From positions 124,001 through 188,000 of the forward strand of contig NZ_JABEQF010000005.1 in assembly GCF_014174355.1 (NCBI RefSeq): a DNA stretch of 64,000 bases. Reading direction: 5' to 3'. This stretch comes from Gluconacetobacter azotocaptans. GTDB lineage: Bacteria; Pseudomonadota; Alphaproteobacteria; Acetobacterales; Acetobacteraceae. Below the pieces are notes generated by a model. The model was given only the letters and a program-made list of their open reading frames with translations, was not told where the DNA came from and did not search any database. The translations under genes and the position numbers were made by a program. Position 1 is the stretch's first letter. Every line of letters begins with the position of its first letter. Positions 54,068 to 62,236 of this stretch are shown here, one piece after another.

Positions 54068-55465
54068 TCAGGCCGCGGTGGGCGTCGTTTGTGGGGCCGA
54101 CGGAAAGACAACCCCGAACAGCGCGCCAGGGCGGATATCCTGCTTCCTGGTCTCCGATATCGTCAGGGTCGCATTGTGCAGGCGCAGGATGGCCGAGACA
54201 AGACTGAGGCCCAGGCCGCTGCCGGGCACATGCCGGCTCTTGTCCGAACGATAGAACCGGTTGAGCACCGCCTGGCGTTCCTCGGGGATGATGCCGATGC
54301 CGGTATCCGCGACCTCCAGCCGCGCGCCGTCGCCGTGCCGCACCGTCCCCAACGTGACTTCGCCCCCCGGATCGGTAAATTTGATGGCGTTGTCGATAAG
54401 GTTGGCCACAACCTCGATCAGCAGGTCCCGATCGCCATAGACCGGAACAGGCCCGACCGAGGGCAGAAGGTCGAGGCGGATCTGCTTGGCCTCGGCAATC
54501 GGTTCGTACAGGTCGACGATATCGGCCGCGATCTCGTTCAGATCCACGACCGCGAAACCGACGCGGCGGCGGGCATTCTCGATCTCCCCGATTCTCAGCA
54601 GGGCTGTTATGATCGAGAAGCATTGGTCGAGATCGTCGATCGCCCGCCCGACGACCAGACGCAGATCGTCGGCCGACAGCGCGCCGCCCTGTGCGCGGTC
54701 CAGCCGCGCACGCACCCGCGCCAGCGGTGTACGCAGGTCATGCGCGATATCGTTCCCGACGTCGCGGATTTCATCCATCAGATGTTCCAGCCGGTCGAGC
54801 ATGCGGTTCACGCTGCCGGCCAGGCGCTGCATCTCGTCACGCCCGCGCCCCGACGGCAGGCGTTCGTGCATGTCGCCTTCCATGATGCGGTCGATCGCCT
54901 CATGCATCACCGTGACCCGCGCCAGCGCCCGATGGCTGAGCACGATGCCGCTCATCAGTGCGAAGAGCACCGTCGGCACGATCGACACCACCAGCGAGTG
55001 CCGCATCATCAGCCGCAATTCGTCCAGCATGTGCAGCCCGCGCGCCAGCACCAGAATGCGCCCGCCGCTGACCGGAATGGCCAGGATGCGCAGGACATAA
55101 GGGGCGTCCTCGGTCGGCCAGACCGTCAGCTCGTGCACCCGCCCGTCGGAGTACAGCCCTTTCGGCCAGACGCGCAGGTCGCCGGCGACATAGCGATGCG
55201 ACATGTCGAACAGCCCGGCCTCGTTGATCACGACGCGCAGGTCGTCGGTCGCGCGTTCGCGGATCTTGTGCTCCAGGTCCTGCGCGGTTTCACGCGACAG
55301 CAGGTCGGCCTCGCGGTGCAGCAGGGCGTCCGAACGCCGGAATTCGAACGTCTTGGCCTGGCTGTAGCCAAGCGCGAATTGCAGCGCCGCCGTGCCGATC
55401 ATGGCCGCGACCACCGCCAGCGTCAGGCGGAAGGTCGCGGTCCGGAAGACTTCACTCAGAAGCAC
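54068..55465 (-). CDS. Sensor histidine kinase
   Basis: The 465-residue membrane kinase has a helix at about 12-32, a periplasmic sensor of about 120 residues with no recognised domain, and a second helix at about 158-178. HAMP follows, then the H-box DIAHDLRTPLARVRARLD with His242. The ATPase boxes are LIDNAIKFTDPGG, DTGIGI and GSGLGLSL. It starts with GTG 55465 and overlaps the response-regulator gene by 14 bases. It probably senses an envelope signal and controls the pump genes downstream; that link is inferred from position. Confidence 0.92.
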   Translation of the reverse strand: MLLSEVFRTATFRLTLAVVAAMIGTAALQFALGYSQAKTFEFRRSDALLHREADLLSRETAQDLEHKIRERATDDLRVVINEAGLFDMSHRYVAGDLRVWPKGLYSDGRVHELTVWPTEDAPYVLRILAIPVSGGRILVLARGLHMLDELRLMMRHSLVVSIVPTVLFALMSGIVLSHRALARVTVMHEAIDRIMEGDMHERLPSGRGRDEMQRLAGSVNRMLDRLEHLMDEIRDVGNDIAHDLRTPLARVRARLDRAQGGALSADDLRLVVGRAIDDLDQCFSIITALLRIGEIENARRRVGFAVVDLNEIAADIVDLYEPIAEAKQIRLDLLPSVGPVPVYGDRDLLIEVVANLIDNAIKFTDPGGEVTLGTVRHGDGARLEVADTGIGIIPEERQAVLNRFYRSDKSRHVPGSGLGLSLVSAILRLHNATLTISETRKQDIRPGALFGVVFPSAPQTTPTAA

Positions 55466-56207
55466 GCAGCATGAACCCCGTACCGCGGATGCTCTGGATC
55501 AGCTGCGGGCCGCCGGGCTCGTCGATCTTGCGGCGCAGCTTGCCGATGTGCACGTCCACCAGGTTGGTCTGCGGGATGAAGCGGTAATTCCACACATCCT
55601 CCAGCAGCATGTTGCGCGTCAGCACCTGGTTCGGCCGGCGCATGAGATATTCCAGCAGCCGGAATTCGCGCGGCAGCAGGTCTATTTCCACCCCGTCGCG
55701 GGTCACCGTGCGTTCGATCAGGTCCATGGTCAGCGGGCCGACGCGCAGCATCGTCTCGCGCGTATTGTTCGGCCGGCGCATCAGCGCCTCCAGCCGGGCG
55801 GCCAGTTCCTCCATCGCGAAGGGCTTGGTCAGGTAGTCGTCGCCGCCGGCCTTCAGCCCGCTGACCCGGTCGTCGACGGCCGACAGGGCCGACAGGACCA
55901 GCACAGGGGTGGCGATCTGCCGGCCGCGCAAGGTTTCGATCAGGGTCAGGCCGTCCATCTCTGGCAGCATGCGATCGACGATCATGACGTCGAATCCGCC
56001 CGCCACGCCGATGGACAGGCCGTCCGGCCCGGTCGCCGCGTGCTGGACGCGAAAGCCGCGGCTTTCCAGCTCCTCGGCGACTTCCTGCGCGATCTTGCCG
56101 TCATCCTCCACAAGCAAAACGCGGGGTCCGGCCGCCTTGCCGCCCGCCTCCGTCTCGACGTCGTCCTGATCTGACCTGGAAGAAGCATTCATGGTCCGCA
56201 CAGACAT
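55452..56207 (-). CDS. OmpR/PhoB-family response regulator
   Basis: The 251-residue regulator has a receiver domain (about 28-142) with acidic pocket Glu34-Asp35-Asp36, phospho-acceptor Asp78 in IVDRMLPEMDG and DDYLTKPFAMEEL with the conserved Lys. The C-terminal winged helix contains LLPREFRLLEYLMRRPNQVL, VDVHIGKLRRKIDEPGG and IRGTGFML. An N-terminal tail of about 27 polar residues precedes the receiver. ATG 56207 has GGGGGTG upstream; ATG 56192 is an alternative. It lies 36 bases after rmuC and may share its transcript. Confidence 0.93.
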   Translation of the reverse strand: MSVRTMNASSRSDQDDVETEAGGKAAGPRVLLVEDDGKIAQEVAEELESRGFRVQHAATGPDGLSIGVAGGFDVMIVDRMLPEMDGLTLIETLRGRQIATPVLVLSALSAVDDRVSGLKAGGDDYLTKPFAMEELAARLEALMRRPNNTRETMLRVGPLTMDLIERTVTRDGVEIDLLPREFRLLEYLMRRPNQVLTRNMLLEDVWNYRFIPQTNLVDVHIGKLRRKIDEPGGPQLIQSIRGTGFMLRASE

Positions 56208-56243
56208 GGCCTCACCCCCTGTCCTCCGCCATTAAATTCCGTT

Positions 56244-57566
56244 TCACCGCCCCGGCGCGTCATCCCCTGCCCCGCCCAGAGGCAGGTCGACAGGATCGTC
56301 CGGGGCCGGCCCGGCCGATCCGGCGCCCTCCGCTACCGCCTCGATGCCGTCCAGGCCGCGCAGTTGCCGGGCCACCATCCGCGTCCTGTACCGGGCCTCG
56401 TCGATCGACGAGGACATGGTCGATGCGTTGCGCGCCAGCTTTTCCAGCACGCCGTCCATCTTGATCATCTCCTGCCGGGTCGCGCCCAGCAGGCGGGCGA
56501 TGCCGTCGGTGCGCTCCTCCAGCGCCAGGGTAACATACCCCAGATGGATCGTCCGCAGCAGGGCCGGCAGCAGCCCCGGCCCCATGACGATCACCCGGCA
56601 GCTCCGCCCGATTTCATCCAGCAGCCCGGGGCTGCGCGCCACCTCGGCATACAGGCCGTCGGTGGGCAGATACAGCACGGCGAATTCCACCGTCACGGGC
56701 GGGACGATGTATTTCGACGCGATCTTCCGCGCCTCGATCCGCAGGGTGGTGTCCAGCGCACGGCGGGCGGCGCGCTCGGCCTGCGGGTCCACCCGCTCCA
56801 CGGCGTCCAGCAGGCGTTCGTACGCCTCGGTCGGGAATTTCGAATCGATGGCCAGAAGCGGCGGCGTCGTCGCCTTGACCGGCATGCGCACCGCAAATTC
56901 CACCACTTCCGCGCTGCCCTCGCGCAGGCGGCAGTTGGACAGGTAGGCCCCCGCCGGCAGCACGTCGTCCAAGATGGCGCGCAACTGCGCCTCGCCCCAG
57001 CCGCCGCGCGTCTTGACGTTGGAAAACAGGCGCTTGAGGTCGCCGAGCTGCGCCGTCATTGCCGTGACCTCGCCCATCGCCTTCTGCATCGCGCCGAACT
57101 GTTCCAGCACCCGCTGGAACGAGGTTTGCATCTGGCGCTCCACGGCCTCGTGCAGGCGTTCGTCGACGGCGGCGCGGATCGCCTCGGTCTGGCGGGCGCT
57201 GGCCTCGGCCATGTCGCGCAGGGCTTCGGCCTGGCCGACCCGGGCCTCGGCCAGTTCGCGGCCGACCGATTGCGCGATGGCGCCCAGCCGGTCCGCCGTC
57301 TCCATCCGTCCCTGCTCCAGCCGCGAGGCCAGCATGCGCTCGATGTCCGTCAGGCGCCCGCGCAGGGCCTCGGCGTCGGCCATGCGGGCGGCGCCCTCAC
57401 GTTCCAGCATGACGTACATCCGCGCCAGCAGGTCGGCCTCGCCGTCCCCCCGGCCGCCGTCCCCGCAACGACGGAACAGCAGGGCCGCGGACAGTACCAC
57501 GACGGCGAGCAGGACCAGCAGCCCCAGTTGCAGTCCGGCCGCCCCGGATCCGAACGCCTCCGGCAT
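56244..57566 (-). CDS. rmuC: RmuC-like DNA recombination protein
   Basis: The 440-residue protein has one N-terminal membrane helix (about 13-31), a long coiled-coil region (about 45-150) and the RmuC nuclease-like domain (about 155-390). Visible blocks are [40 protein letters not shown] and [20 protein letters not shown], then [16 protein letters not shown]. In Escherichia coli loss of RmuC raises inversion at short inverted repeats. ATG 57566 has GGGGGAAGG upstream; the longer frame is rejected as non-coding. The C-terminal 40 residues are low-complexity Pro/Gly/Asp. Confidence 0.9.
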   Translation of the reverse strand: MPEAFGSGAAGLQLGLLVLLAVVVLSAALLFRRCGDGGRGDGEADLLARMYVMLEREGAARMADAEALRGRLTDIERMLASRLEQGRMETADRLGAIAQSVGRELAEARVGQAEALRDMAEASARQTEAIRAAVDERLHEAVERQMQTSFQRVLEQFGAMQKAMGEVTAMTAQLGDLKRLFSNVKTRGGWGEAQLRAILDDVLPAGAYLSNCRLREGSAEVVEFAVRMPVKATTPPLLAIDSKFPTEAYERLLDAVERVDPQAERAARRALDTTLRIEARKIASKYIVPPVTVEFAVLYLPTDGLYAEVARSPGLLDEIGRSCRVIVMGPGLLPALLRTIHLGYVTLALEERTDGIARLLGATRQEMIKMDGVLEKLARNASTMSSSIDEARYRTRMVARQLRGLDGIEAVAEGAGSAGPAPDDPVDLPLGGAGDDAPGR

Positions 57567-57651
57567 CACCTTCCCCCTTTTATCCCGCAGGTGTGATCCA
57601 CCGTCCGTCCATGGCGCGGATATCGGGCGGGTAAACTCCGCCCCCGGCACT

Positions 57652-57679
57652 TTGGCAACCCGCCGCGTGATGCTATGGA
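57652..57679 (+). promoter_or_regulatory. Possible promoter of the dicarboxylate symporter gene
   Basis: TTGGCA (57652-57657), a 16-base spacer and TATGGA (57674-57679) lie 108 bases before the symporter start, in the 220-base gap to rmuC. The -10 match is poor. A sigma54 reading was considered and does not fit. Confidence 0.3.
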
Positions 57680-57786
57680 CGTCGGATACGCGCCGCGTAA
57701 CGGCCGAACGGCACGAGCGGGCCACCGCCCCGCCCCCTGCCGACCGGGGCGGGACGACAGGACCGCCCCAGGGGAAAGACATCGCC

Positions 57787-59151
57787 ATGCACCTGTCCAG
57801 CACGCCGGACAAGGCCCCGACGCCCCTGTATCGCAGCCTGTATGTCCAGGTGATCGTCGGCGTGGTGGCCGGAATCCTGCTGGGCCATTTCTGGCCCGCG
57901 ACGGGCGCGCAGATGAAGCCGCTGGGCGACGGGTTCATCCGGCTGGTCAAGATGGTGATCTCACCGGTCATCTTCCTGACCGTGGTGACGGGCGTCGCAG
58001 GCCTGTCGGACCTGGGCAAGGCCGGGCGGCTGGCCGGCAAGGCTATGCTGTATTTCCTGGCCTTCTCCACCCTGGCGCTGGTGGTGGGGATGCTCGTGGC
58101 CAACATCGTCCGTCCGGGGGCCGGCCTGCATGTCGATCCGGCATCGCTGGACAGCCACGCGGTGGCCGATTACGCGGCGAAGGCCCACGATCATTCCTTC
58201 AGCGTGTTCGTGCTGCATATCATCCCCGATACCACCGTCAGCGCCTTCACCTCGGGCGAGATCCTGCAGGTACTGCTGATCGCCATCCTGTTCAGCATCA
58301 GCCTGTCGCGCATGGGCGCGCGGGGCCAGGCGGTGCTGGACCTGTTCCGCCAGTTGACCGAACTGGTATTCGGCGTCGTCCGGCTGGTGATGCTGGCCGC
58401 CCCGATCGGGGCCTTCGGTGCCATGGCGTTCACCATCGGGCGGTTCGGCATCGGCTCGGTGATCAACCTGGCCCTGCTGGTGGGCACGTTCTACGCGACG
58501 TCGGCGCTGTTCGTGCTGGTGATCCTCGGCACGGTCGCGCGCTACAACGGGTTCCGCATCCTGCCGTTGCTGGTCTATCTGCGCGAGGAACTGCTGATCG
58601 TGCTGGGCACCAGCTCGTCGGAATCGGCACTGCCGACCCTGATGTCGAAGCTGGAGGCCGCCGGATGCGCCCCCTCCGTCGTGGGGCTGGTCGTGCCGAT
58701 GGGATATTCCTTCAACCTGGACGGCACCAACATCTACATGTCGCTCGCGGCCCTGTTCATCGCGCAGGCGACGGGGGTGCACCTGGGGCTGGGGCAGCAG
58801 GTCGCCCTGCTGCTGGTGGCGATGATCAGTTCCAAGGGCGCGGCGGGCGTGACCGGCGCGGGCTTCATCACCCTGGCGGCGACGCTGGCCGTGGTGCCCG
58901 ACGTGCCGGTCAGCGGCATGGCGCTGATCCTGGGGGTGGATCGTTTCATGTCCGAATGCCGGTCGCTGACGAACATCGTGGGCAATGCTGTCGCCGCCAT
59001 CGTCCTGGCCCGCTGGGAAAACGAACTGGACGCGCCGAGGCTGGCGCACGCGCTGGCGGGCCACCCCGACGCGCCCCCGGCGCTCTCCGGCCCCGTCATC
59101 CCCCCGGCCAAGGCCGACACAACGCGGTCGACACAGGCCGCATCCGTCTGA
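57787..59151 (+). CDS. dctA: Dicarboxylate/cation symporter, DctA type
   Basis: The 454-residue inner-membrane protein of the DAACS family takes up C4-dicarboxylates (fumarate, malate, succinate) with cations. [20 protein letters not shown] and [20 protein letters not shown] are the N-terminal helices. The substrate region has [40 protein letters not shown] and [20 protein letters not shown], then [21 protein letters not shown] 57787 gives the family start; the frame upstream is rmuC shadow. Symbol by similarity: a glutamate-type substrate is possible but the DctA-like pattern is stronger. Confidence 0.9.
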   Translation: MHLSSTPDKAPTPLYRSLYVQVIVGVVAGILLGHFWPATGAQMKPLGDGFIRLVKMVISPVIFLTVVTGVAGLSDLGKAGRLAGKAMLYFLAFSTLALVVGMLVANIVRPGAGLHVDPASLDSHAVADYAAKAHDHSFSVFVLHIIPDTTVSAFTSGEILQVLLIAILFSISLSRMGARGQAVLDLFRQLTELVFGVVRLVMLAAPIGAFGAMAFTIGRFGIGSVINLALLVGTFYATSALFVLVILGTVARYNGFRILPLLVYLREELLIVLGTSSSESALPTLMSKLEAAGCAPSVVGLVVPMGYSFNLDGTNIYMSLAALFIAQATGVHLGLGQQVALLLVAMISSKGAAGVTGAGFITLAATLAVVPDVPVSGMALILGVDRFMSECRSLTNIVGNAVAAIVLARWENELDAPRLAHALAGHPDAPPALSGPVIPPAKADTTRSTQAASV

Positions 59152-59245
59152 TACCCGGAACGAAATCGCCCCATCCCGCGCGCCAGGGTGCCTTCCGACC
59201 AACGCGGGGCGCCTCATCGGCGCATGCCCCAGACGGACCGCATCC

Positions 59246-60592
59246 ATGGATTCAGCCCCGACGCCCAGTCTCTCTGTCCCCAGTCTCTCTGTCCCCAGTC
59301 TCTCCGAACCCCCTGCCATGACGACGGCCCAGCGCCTGCGCGGCATCGTGGCGGGATCGTCGGGCAATCTGATCGAATATTACGACTGGTACGTCTATTC
59401 GGCGTTTTCGCTCTATTTTGCCCGGGCCTTCTTCCCCAAGGGCGACATGACGGCGCAGTTGCTCAATACCGCCGCGATCTTCGCCGTGGGCTTCCTGATG
59501 CGGCCGATCGGCGGGTGGCTGATGGGCATCCTGGCCGACCGCTACGGCCGGCGCACGGCGTTGAGCGTCTCCATCCTGGCGATGTGCGCGGGATCGGCGA
59601 TGATCGTCGTCTGCCCGGGCTATGACCGGATCGGGGTCGCCGCCCCGATCGTCCTGGTCGTGGCGCGGCTGATCCAGGGGGTCAGCCTGGGCGGTGAATA
59701 TGGCGCCAGCGCCACCTATCTGTCCGAAGTCGCACCGGCGGCCCATCGCGGATTCTATTCCAGCTTCCAGTACGTGACGCTGGTCATGGGGCAGTTGCTG
59801 GCGCTGGTCGTGCTTCTGATCATGCAGTTCGCCCTGCTGACGCCGGCCCAGATCAGCGACTGGGGCTGGCGCGTGCCGTTCGGCATCGGCGCCCTGCTGT
59901 CGGTATCAGTGTTCTGGTTCCGCCGATCGATGCATGAAAGCGCACAATTCACCCGCGCCCGCGCGTCCGGCGAAAAAGGCGGCCTGAAAATTCTGTCGCG
60001 CTACCGGCGCGAGATCCTGACGGTCTGCGGCCTGACCCTGGGCGGCACGGTGTCGTTCTACACTTATACGATCTACATGCAGAAATACCTGGTCAACACG
60101 GTGGGCCTGTCGCGCGAGCAATCGACCCTAGTGTCCGCAACGGCGCTGCTGGTCTTCGCGCTGGCGCAACCGGCGTTCGGCGCGCTGTCCGACCGGGTGG
60201 GACGACGGGGGTTGCTGATTGCGTTCGGGGTGCTGGGCACGTTCGGCACGGTACCGCTGATGCATACGCTGTCCGCCGCCCACGGCATCCTGCCGGCCTT
60301 CGCGCTGGTCACGCTGGCGCTGATGGCGGTGTCGACGTACACCTCGATCAACGCGGTGGTGAAGGCCGAACAGTTTCCCACCCGCGTCCGCGCGCTGGGC
60401 GTCGCCTTTCCCTATGCGCTGACCGTCTCGCTGTTCGGGGGAACGGCCGAATATATCGCGCTCTGGTGCAAGCAGGCGGGGCACGAGGACTGGTTCTACT
60501 GGTACGTGTCGGCCTGCGCGCTGTGTTCGCTGCTGACGGCCCTGTTCGTGCTGGACAGCCGCACACGGATCGAGGCAGAAGGCCCGCCCTGA
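59246..60592 (+). CDS. MFS transporter, metabolite:H+ symporter (MHS) family
   Basis: The 448-residue protein has 12 predicted helices. MHS features are GNLIEYYDWYVYSAFSLYFA, then RPIGGWLMGILADRYGRRTA and ARLIQGVSLGGEYGASATYL. The alpha-ketoglutarate permease KgtP is a close family type; the substrate here is unproven. ATG 59246 (GGA eight bases upstream) gives an N-terminus with the repeat PSLSV, encoded by a 15-bp tandem repeat. ATG 59318 would remove it but has no ribosome site. It follows the dicarboxylate symporter by 94 bases on the same strand, suggesting organic-acid uptake. Confidence 0.9.
   Translation: MDSAPTPSLSVPSLSVPSLSEPPAMTTAQRLRGIVAGSSGNLIEYYDWYVYSAFSLYFARAFFPKGDMTAQLLNTAAIFAVGFLMRPIGGWLMGILADRYGRRTALSVSILAMCAGSAMIVVCPGYDRIGVAAPIVLVVARLIQGVSLGGEYGASATYLSEVAPAAHRGFYSSFQYVTLVMGQLLALVVLLIMQFALLTPAQISDWGWRVPFGIGALLSVSVFWFRRSMHESAQFTRARASGEKGGLKILSRYRREILTVCGLTLGGTVSFYTYTIYMQKYLVNTVGLSREQSTLVSATALLVFALAQPAFGALSDRVGRRGLLIAFGVLGTFGTVPLMHTLSAAHGILPAFALVTLALMAVSTYTSINAVVKAEQFPTRVRALGVAFPYALTVSLFGGTAEYIALWCKQAGHEDWFYWYVSACALCSLLTALFVLDSRTRIEAEGPP
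59266..59310 (+). repeat. 15-bp in-frame tandem repeat in the MHS gene
   Basis: The unit CAGTCTCTCTGTCCC occurs twice exactly (59266-59280, 59281-59295) and a third time with changes at the end (59296-59310). Being 15 bases long it preserves the frame and would encode repeated Ser-Leu-Ser-Val-Pro at the N-terminus of the transporter if ATG 59246 is used. Confidence 0.85.
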
Positions 60593-60618
60593 GCCGGACG
60601 AAGGGAAGGTTTCCGGAC

Positions 60619-61011
60619 GTGAGCATTTCCCCCACCGGCGTCCTGATCGCCATCCTGCCTTGCAACGACCTCGACGCGTCCGAAGCCTTTTACGGGCGGC
60701 TGGGCTTCGTCCGTTCGGATGCCGGTTCCGCGTCGTCCTCGCAACCCGACAGCTATCGCATGCTGTCGAACGGTGGCGGCGGGTTCCTGCATCTGACCCA
60801 GGCGGTGGAAGGCTGGCTGGTTCCCGGCAGCAATCCGTTCGGCCTGTATCTTCAGACCGAAGATGTCGATGAAATCTGCGCCGCCTTCCAGGGCGAACTG
60901 ATCGGGACCGGACCCGAGGACAAGCCTTGGGGGATGTATGAGTTCGCCCTTTCGGACCCGGACGGAACGCTGGTCCGGATCGGCTGGCCCACACGCCGTC
61001 ATCCGCGCTGA
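60619..61011 (+). CDS. VOC-superfamily (glyoxalase/bleomycin-resistance-like) protein
   Basis: The 130-residue protein has two beta-alpha-beta-beta-beta halves: LIAILPCNDLDASEAFYGRLGF near the N-terminus, and GLYLQTEDVDEICAAF with DKPWGMYEFALSDPDGTLVR near the end. GTG 60619 is chosen for AAGGGAAGG upstream at nine bases; the longer frame runs back into the transporter gene. Such proteins may bind a metal and act as lyases, dioxygenases or drug-binding proteins; nothing here decides. A Glu in YEFALSDPDG is the usual second-half metal ligand position. Confidence 0.88.
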   Translation: MSISPTGVLIAILPCNDLDASEAFYGRLGFVRSDAGSASSSQPDSYRMLSNGGGGFLHLTQAVEGWLVPGSNPFGLYLQTEDVDEICAAFQGELIGTGPEDKPWGMYEFALSDPDGTLVRIGWPTRRHPR

Positions 61012-61037
61012 AATCCTGGCCCGCCGTGCCATTTGAC

Positions 61038-61049
61038 TATAACGTTATA
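61038..61049. repeat. 12-bp AT-rich palindrome before the diguanylate cyclase gene
   Basis: TATAACGTTATA is a perfect palindrome in an AT-rich patch within GC-rich DNA, 27-38 bases before the ATG at 61076. It resembles an operator half-site pair. TTGACT overlaps it at 61033 but no suitable -10 element follows at the normal distance. Confidence 0.5.
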
Positions 61050-61075
61050 TCAAACCGGTCCGGATATCCGCCTGC

Positions 61076-62221
61076 ATGCCCAATTCCGCGCTTCCTACAG
61101 GCCCGACCATAGCGCTTCTCTGCCTTCTCCTCGCCTTTCTCAGCGGCATCGTCCGCCGGTATCACCCAGAACCCGCCTTGCACCTGCTCAGTCTGGGCAC
61201 CCTTGTCGGCGGCATCGGCCTGCCCCTGCTGATCATGCGCCCCCCGGTTCCGACCCTTCTGGCCATCACGGTCGGAAACAGCCTTGTCCTGCTGGCGCTC
61301 GCGCTGTTCTGGCAATCGGTCATGCGGCTGTACGGCCATCGGCTGTCCCCCTGGGCGCTGGCGGCGCCGCCCCTGCTGTGGCTGGCGTTGTGCACGACCG
61401 CGTCCTTTCGCCGGTCGTTCGACCTGCGCGTCGAAACCGCGATGGTGCTGGTCGGCCTGCTGGTCGCCCTTCCGCTTCGCCAGTTGCTGCGGGTGCCCCG
61501 CGAAACGAAGTCGCATCAGGCGCTTATCGTTGTCGGCAGCTTTCATGTCGCCTGCTGCGGCATCCGTGGCGCCCTGACGGCTTTCCCGCAACTGACCGGC
61601 TGGCAATCTGTCGCGACCACGATCATCCCGTTCGAAATGATGTCGTACGTCCTCCTGTGGCCTGGTCTCATGCTGACGCTGGTGGCCGAACGCGCGGTCC
61701 TTCAGGCGCGGGCCATGGCGCTTCAGGACGACATGACGGGCGTGATGAACCGGCGGGGCTTCTGGCAGGCCGCCGAAACCCTGCCGCGACGCGGCCTGCT
61801 GCTGTTCGACATCGATCATTTCAAACACATCAACGATACATACGGACATGCATCCGGCGATGTCGTCATCCGGCATTTCAGCCGCATCGCCACGGCCACG
61901 CTCGGCAAGGATGCGATCTTCGGCCGGATCGGCGGCGAGGAATTCGCCGCCGCCTTCAGCGGCCTTTCGGCCGGGGCCCTGCACCTTCATGGCGAACAGG
62001 TGCGTCTGGCCTTCGCCGAGGCGTCGCGGGCCCGCCATATCGAGGCAACCGTCAGCGTCGGCCTCGCCGCCCCGACCACCCTCGACCTGCCGCTGGGCGA
62101 CCAGATGGCGATTGCCGATTGGGCCCTCTACCGGGCCAAACGCATGGGCCGCAACCGCGTGGAGGGGCCCCCCGCGGACGGTCCCGCCGTTCCTCCCGCG
62201 GCCCGGGCCGGCGCGGGATAG
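61076..62221 (+). CDS. Membrane diguanylate cyclase
   Basis: The 381-residue enzyme would make cyclic di-GMP. About seven hydrophobic segments (residues about 8-205) form an unrecognised membrane sensor. The GGDEF domain (about 220-360) starts DDMTGVMNRRGF, has DIDHFKHINDTYGHASGD, and carries GGEEF at 286-290, an active-site variant known to be functional. The position five residues before GGEEF lacks the RxxD inhibitory site (it reads KDAIFGR), so product inhibition may be absent. The tail is Pro/Ala-rich. No clear ribosome site precedes the ATG. It converges with the AsmA-like gene, 15 bases apart. Confidence 0.9.
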   Translation: MPNSALPTGPTIALLCLLLAFLSGIVRRYHPEPALHLLSLGTLVGGIGLPLLIMRPPVPTLLAITVGNSLVLLALALFWQSVMRLYGHRLSPWALAAPPLLWLALCTTASFRRSFDLRVETAMVLVGLLVALPLRQLLRVPRETKSHQALIVVGSFHVACCGIRGALTAFPQLTGWQSVATTIIPFEMMSYVLLWPGLMLTLVAERAVLQARAMALQDDMTGVMNRRGFWQAAETLPRRGLLLFDIDHFKHINDTYGHASGDVVIRHFSRIATATLGKDAIFGRIGGEEFAAAFSGLSAGALHLHGEQVRLAFAEASRARHIEATVSVGLAAPTTLDLPLGDQMAIADWALYRAKRMGRNRVEGPPADGPAVPPAARAGAG

Positions 62222-62236
62222 GACGGCCGGCGCACC

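Noticed and set aside
57652-57667. Sigma54 promoter for the dicarboxylate symporter
   Set aside because: TTGGCA is present but the GC of a -12 element is one base out of register, so the -24/-12 spacing fails.
61033-61056. Sigma70 promoter at TTGACT before the cyclase gene
   Set aside because: No -10-like hexamer at 16-18 bases; TATATC is only about 8 bases away.
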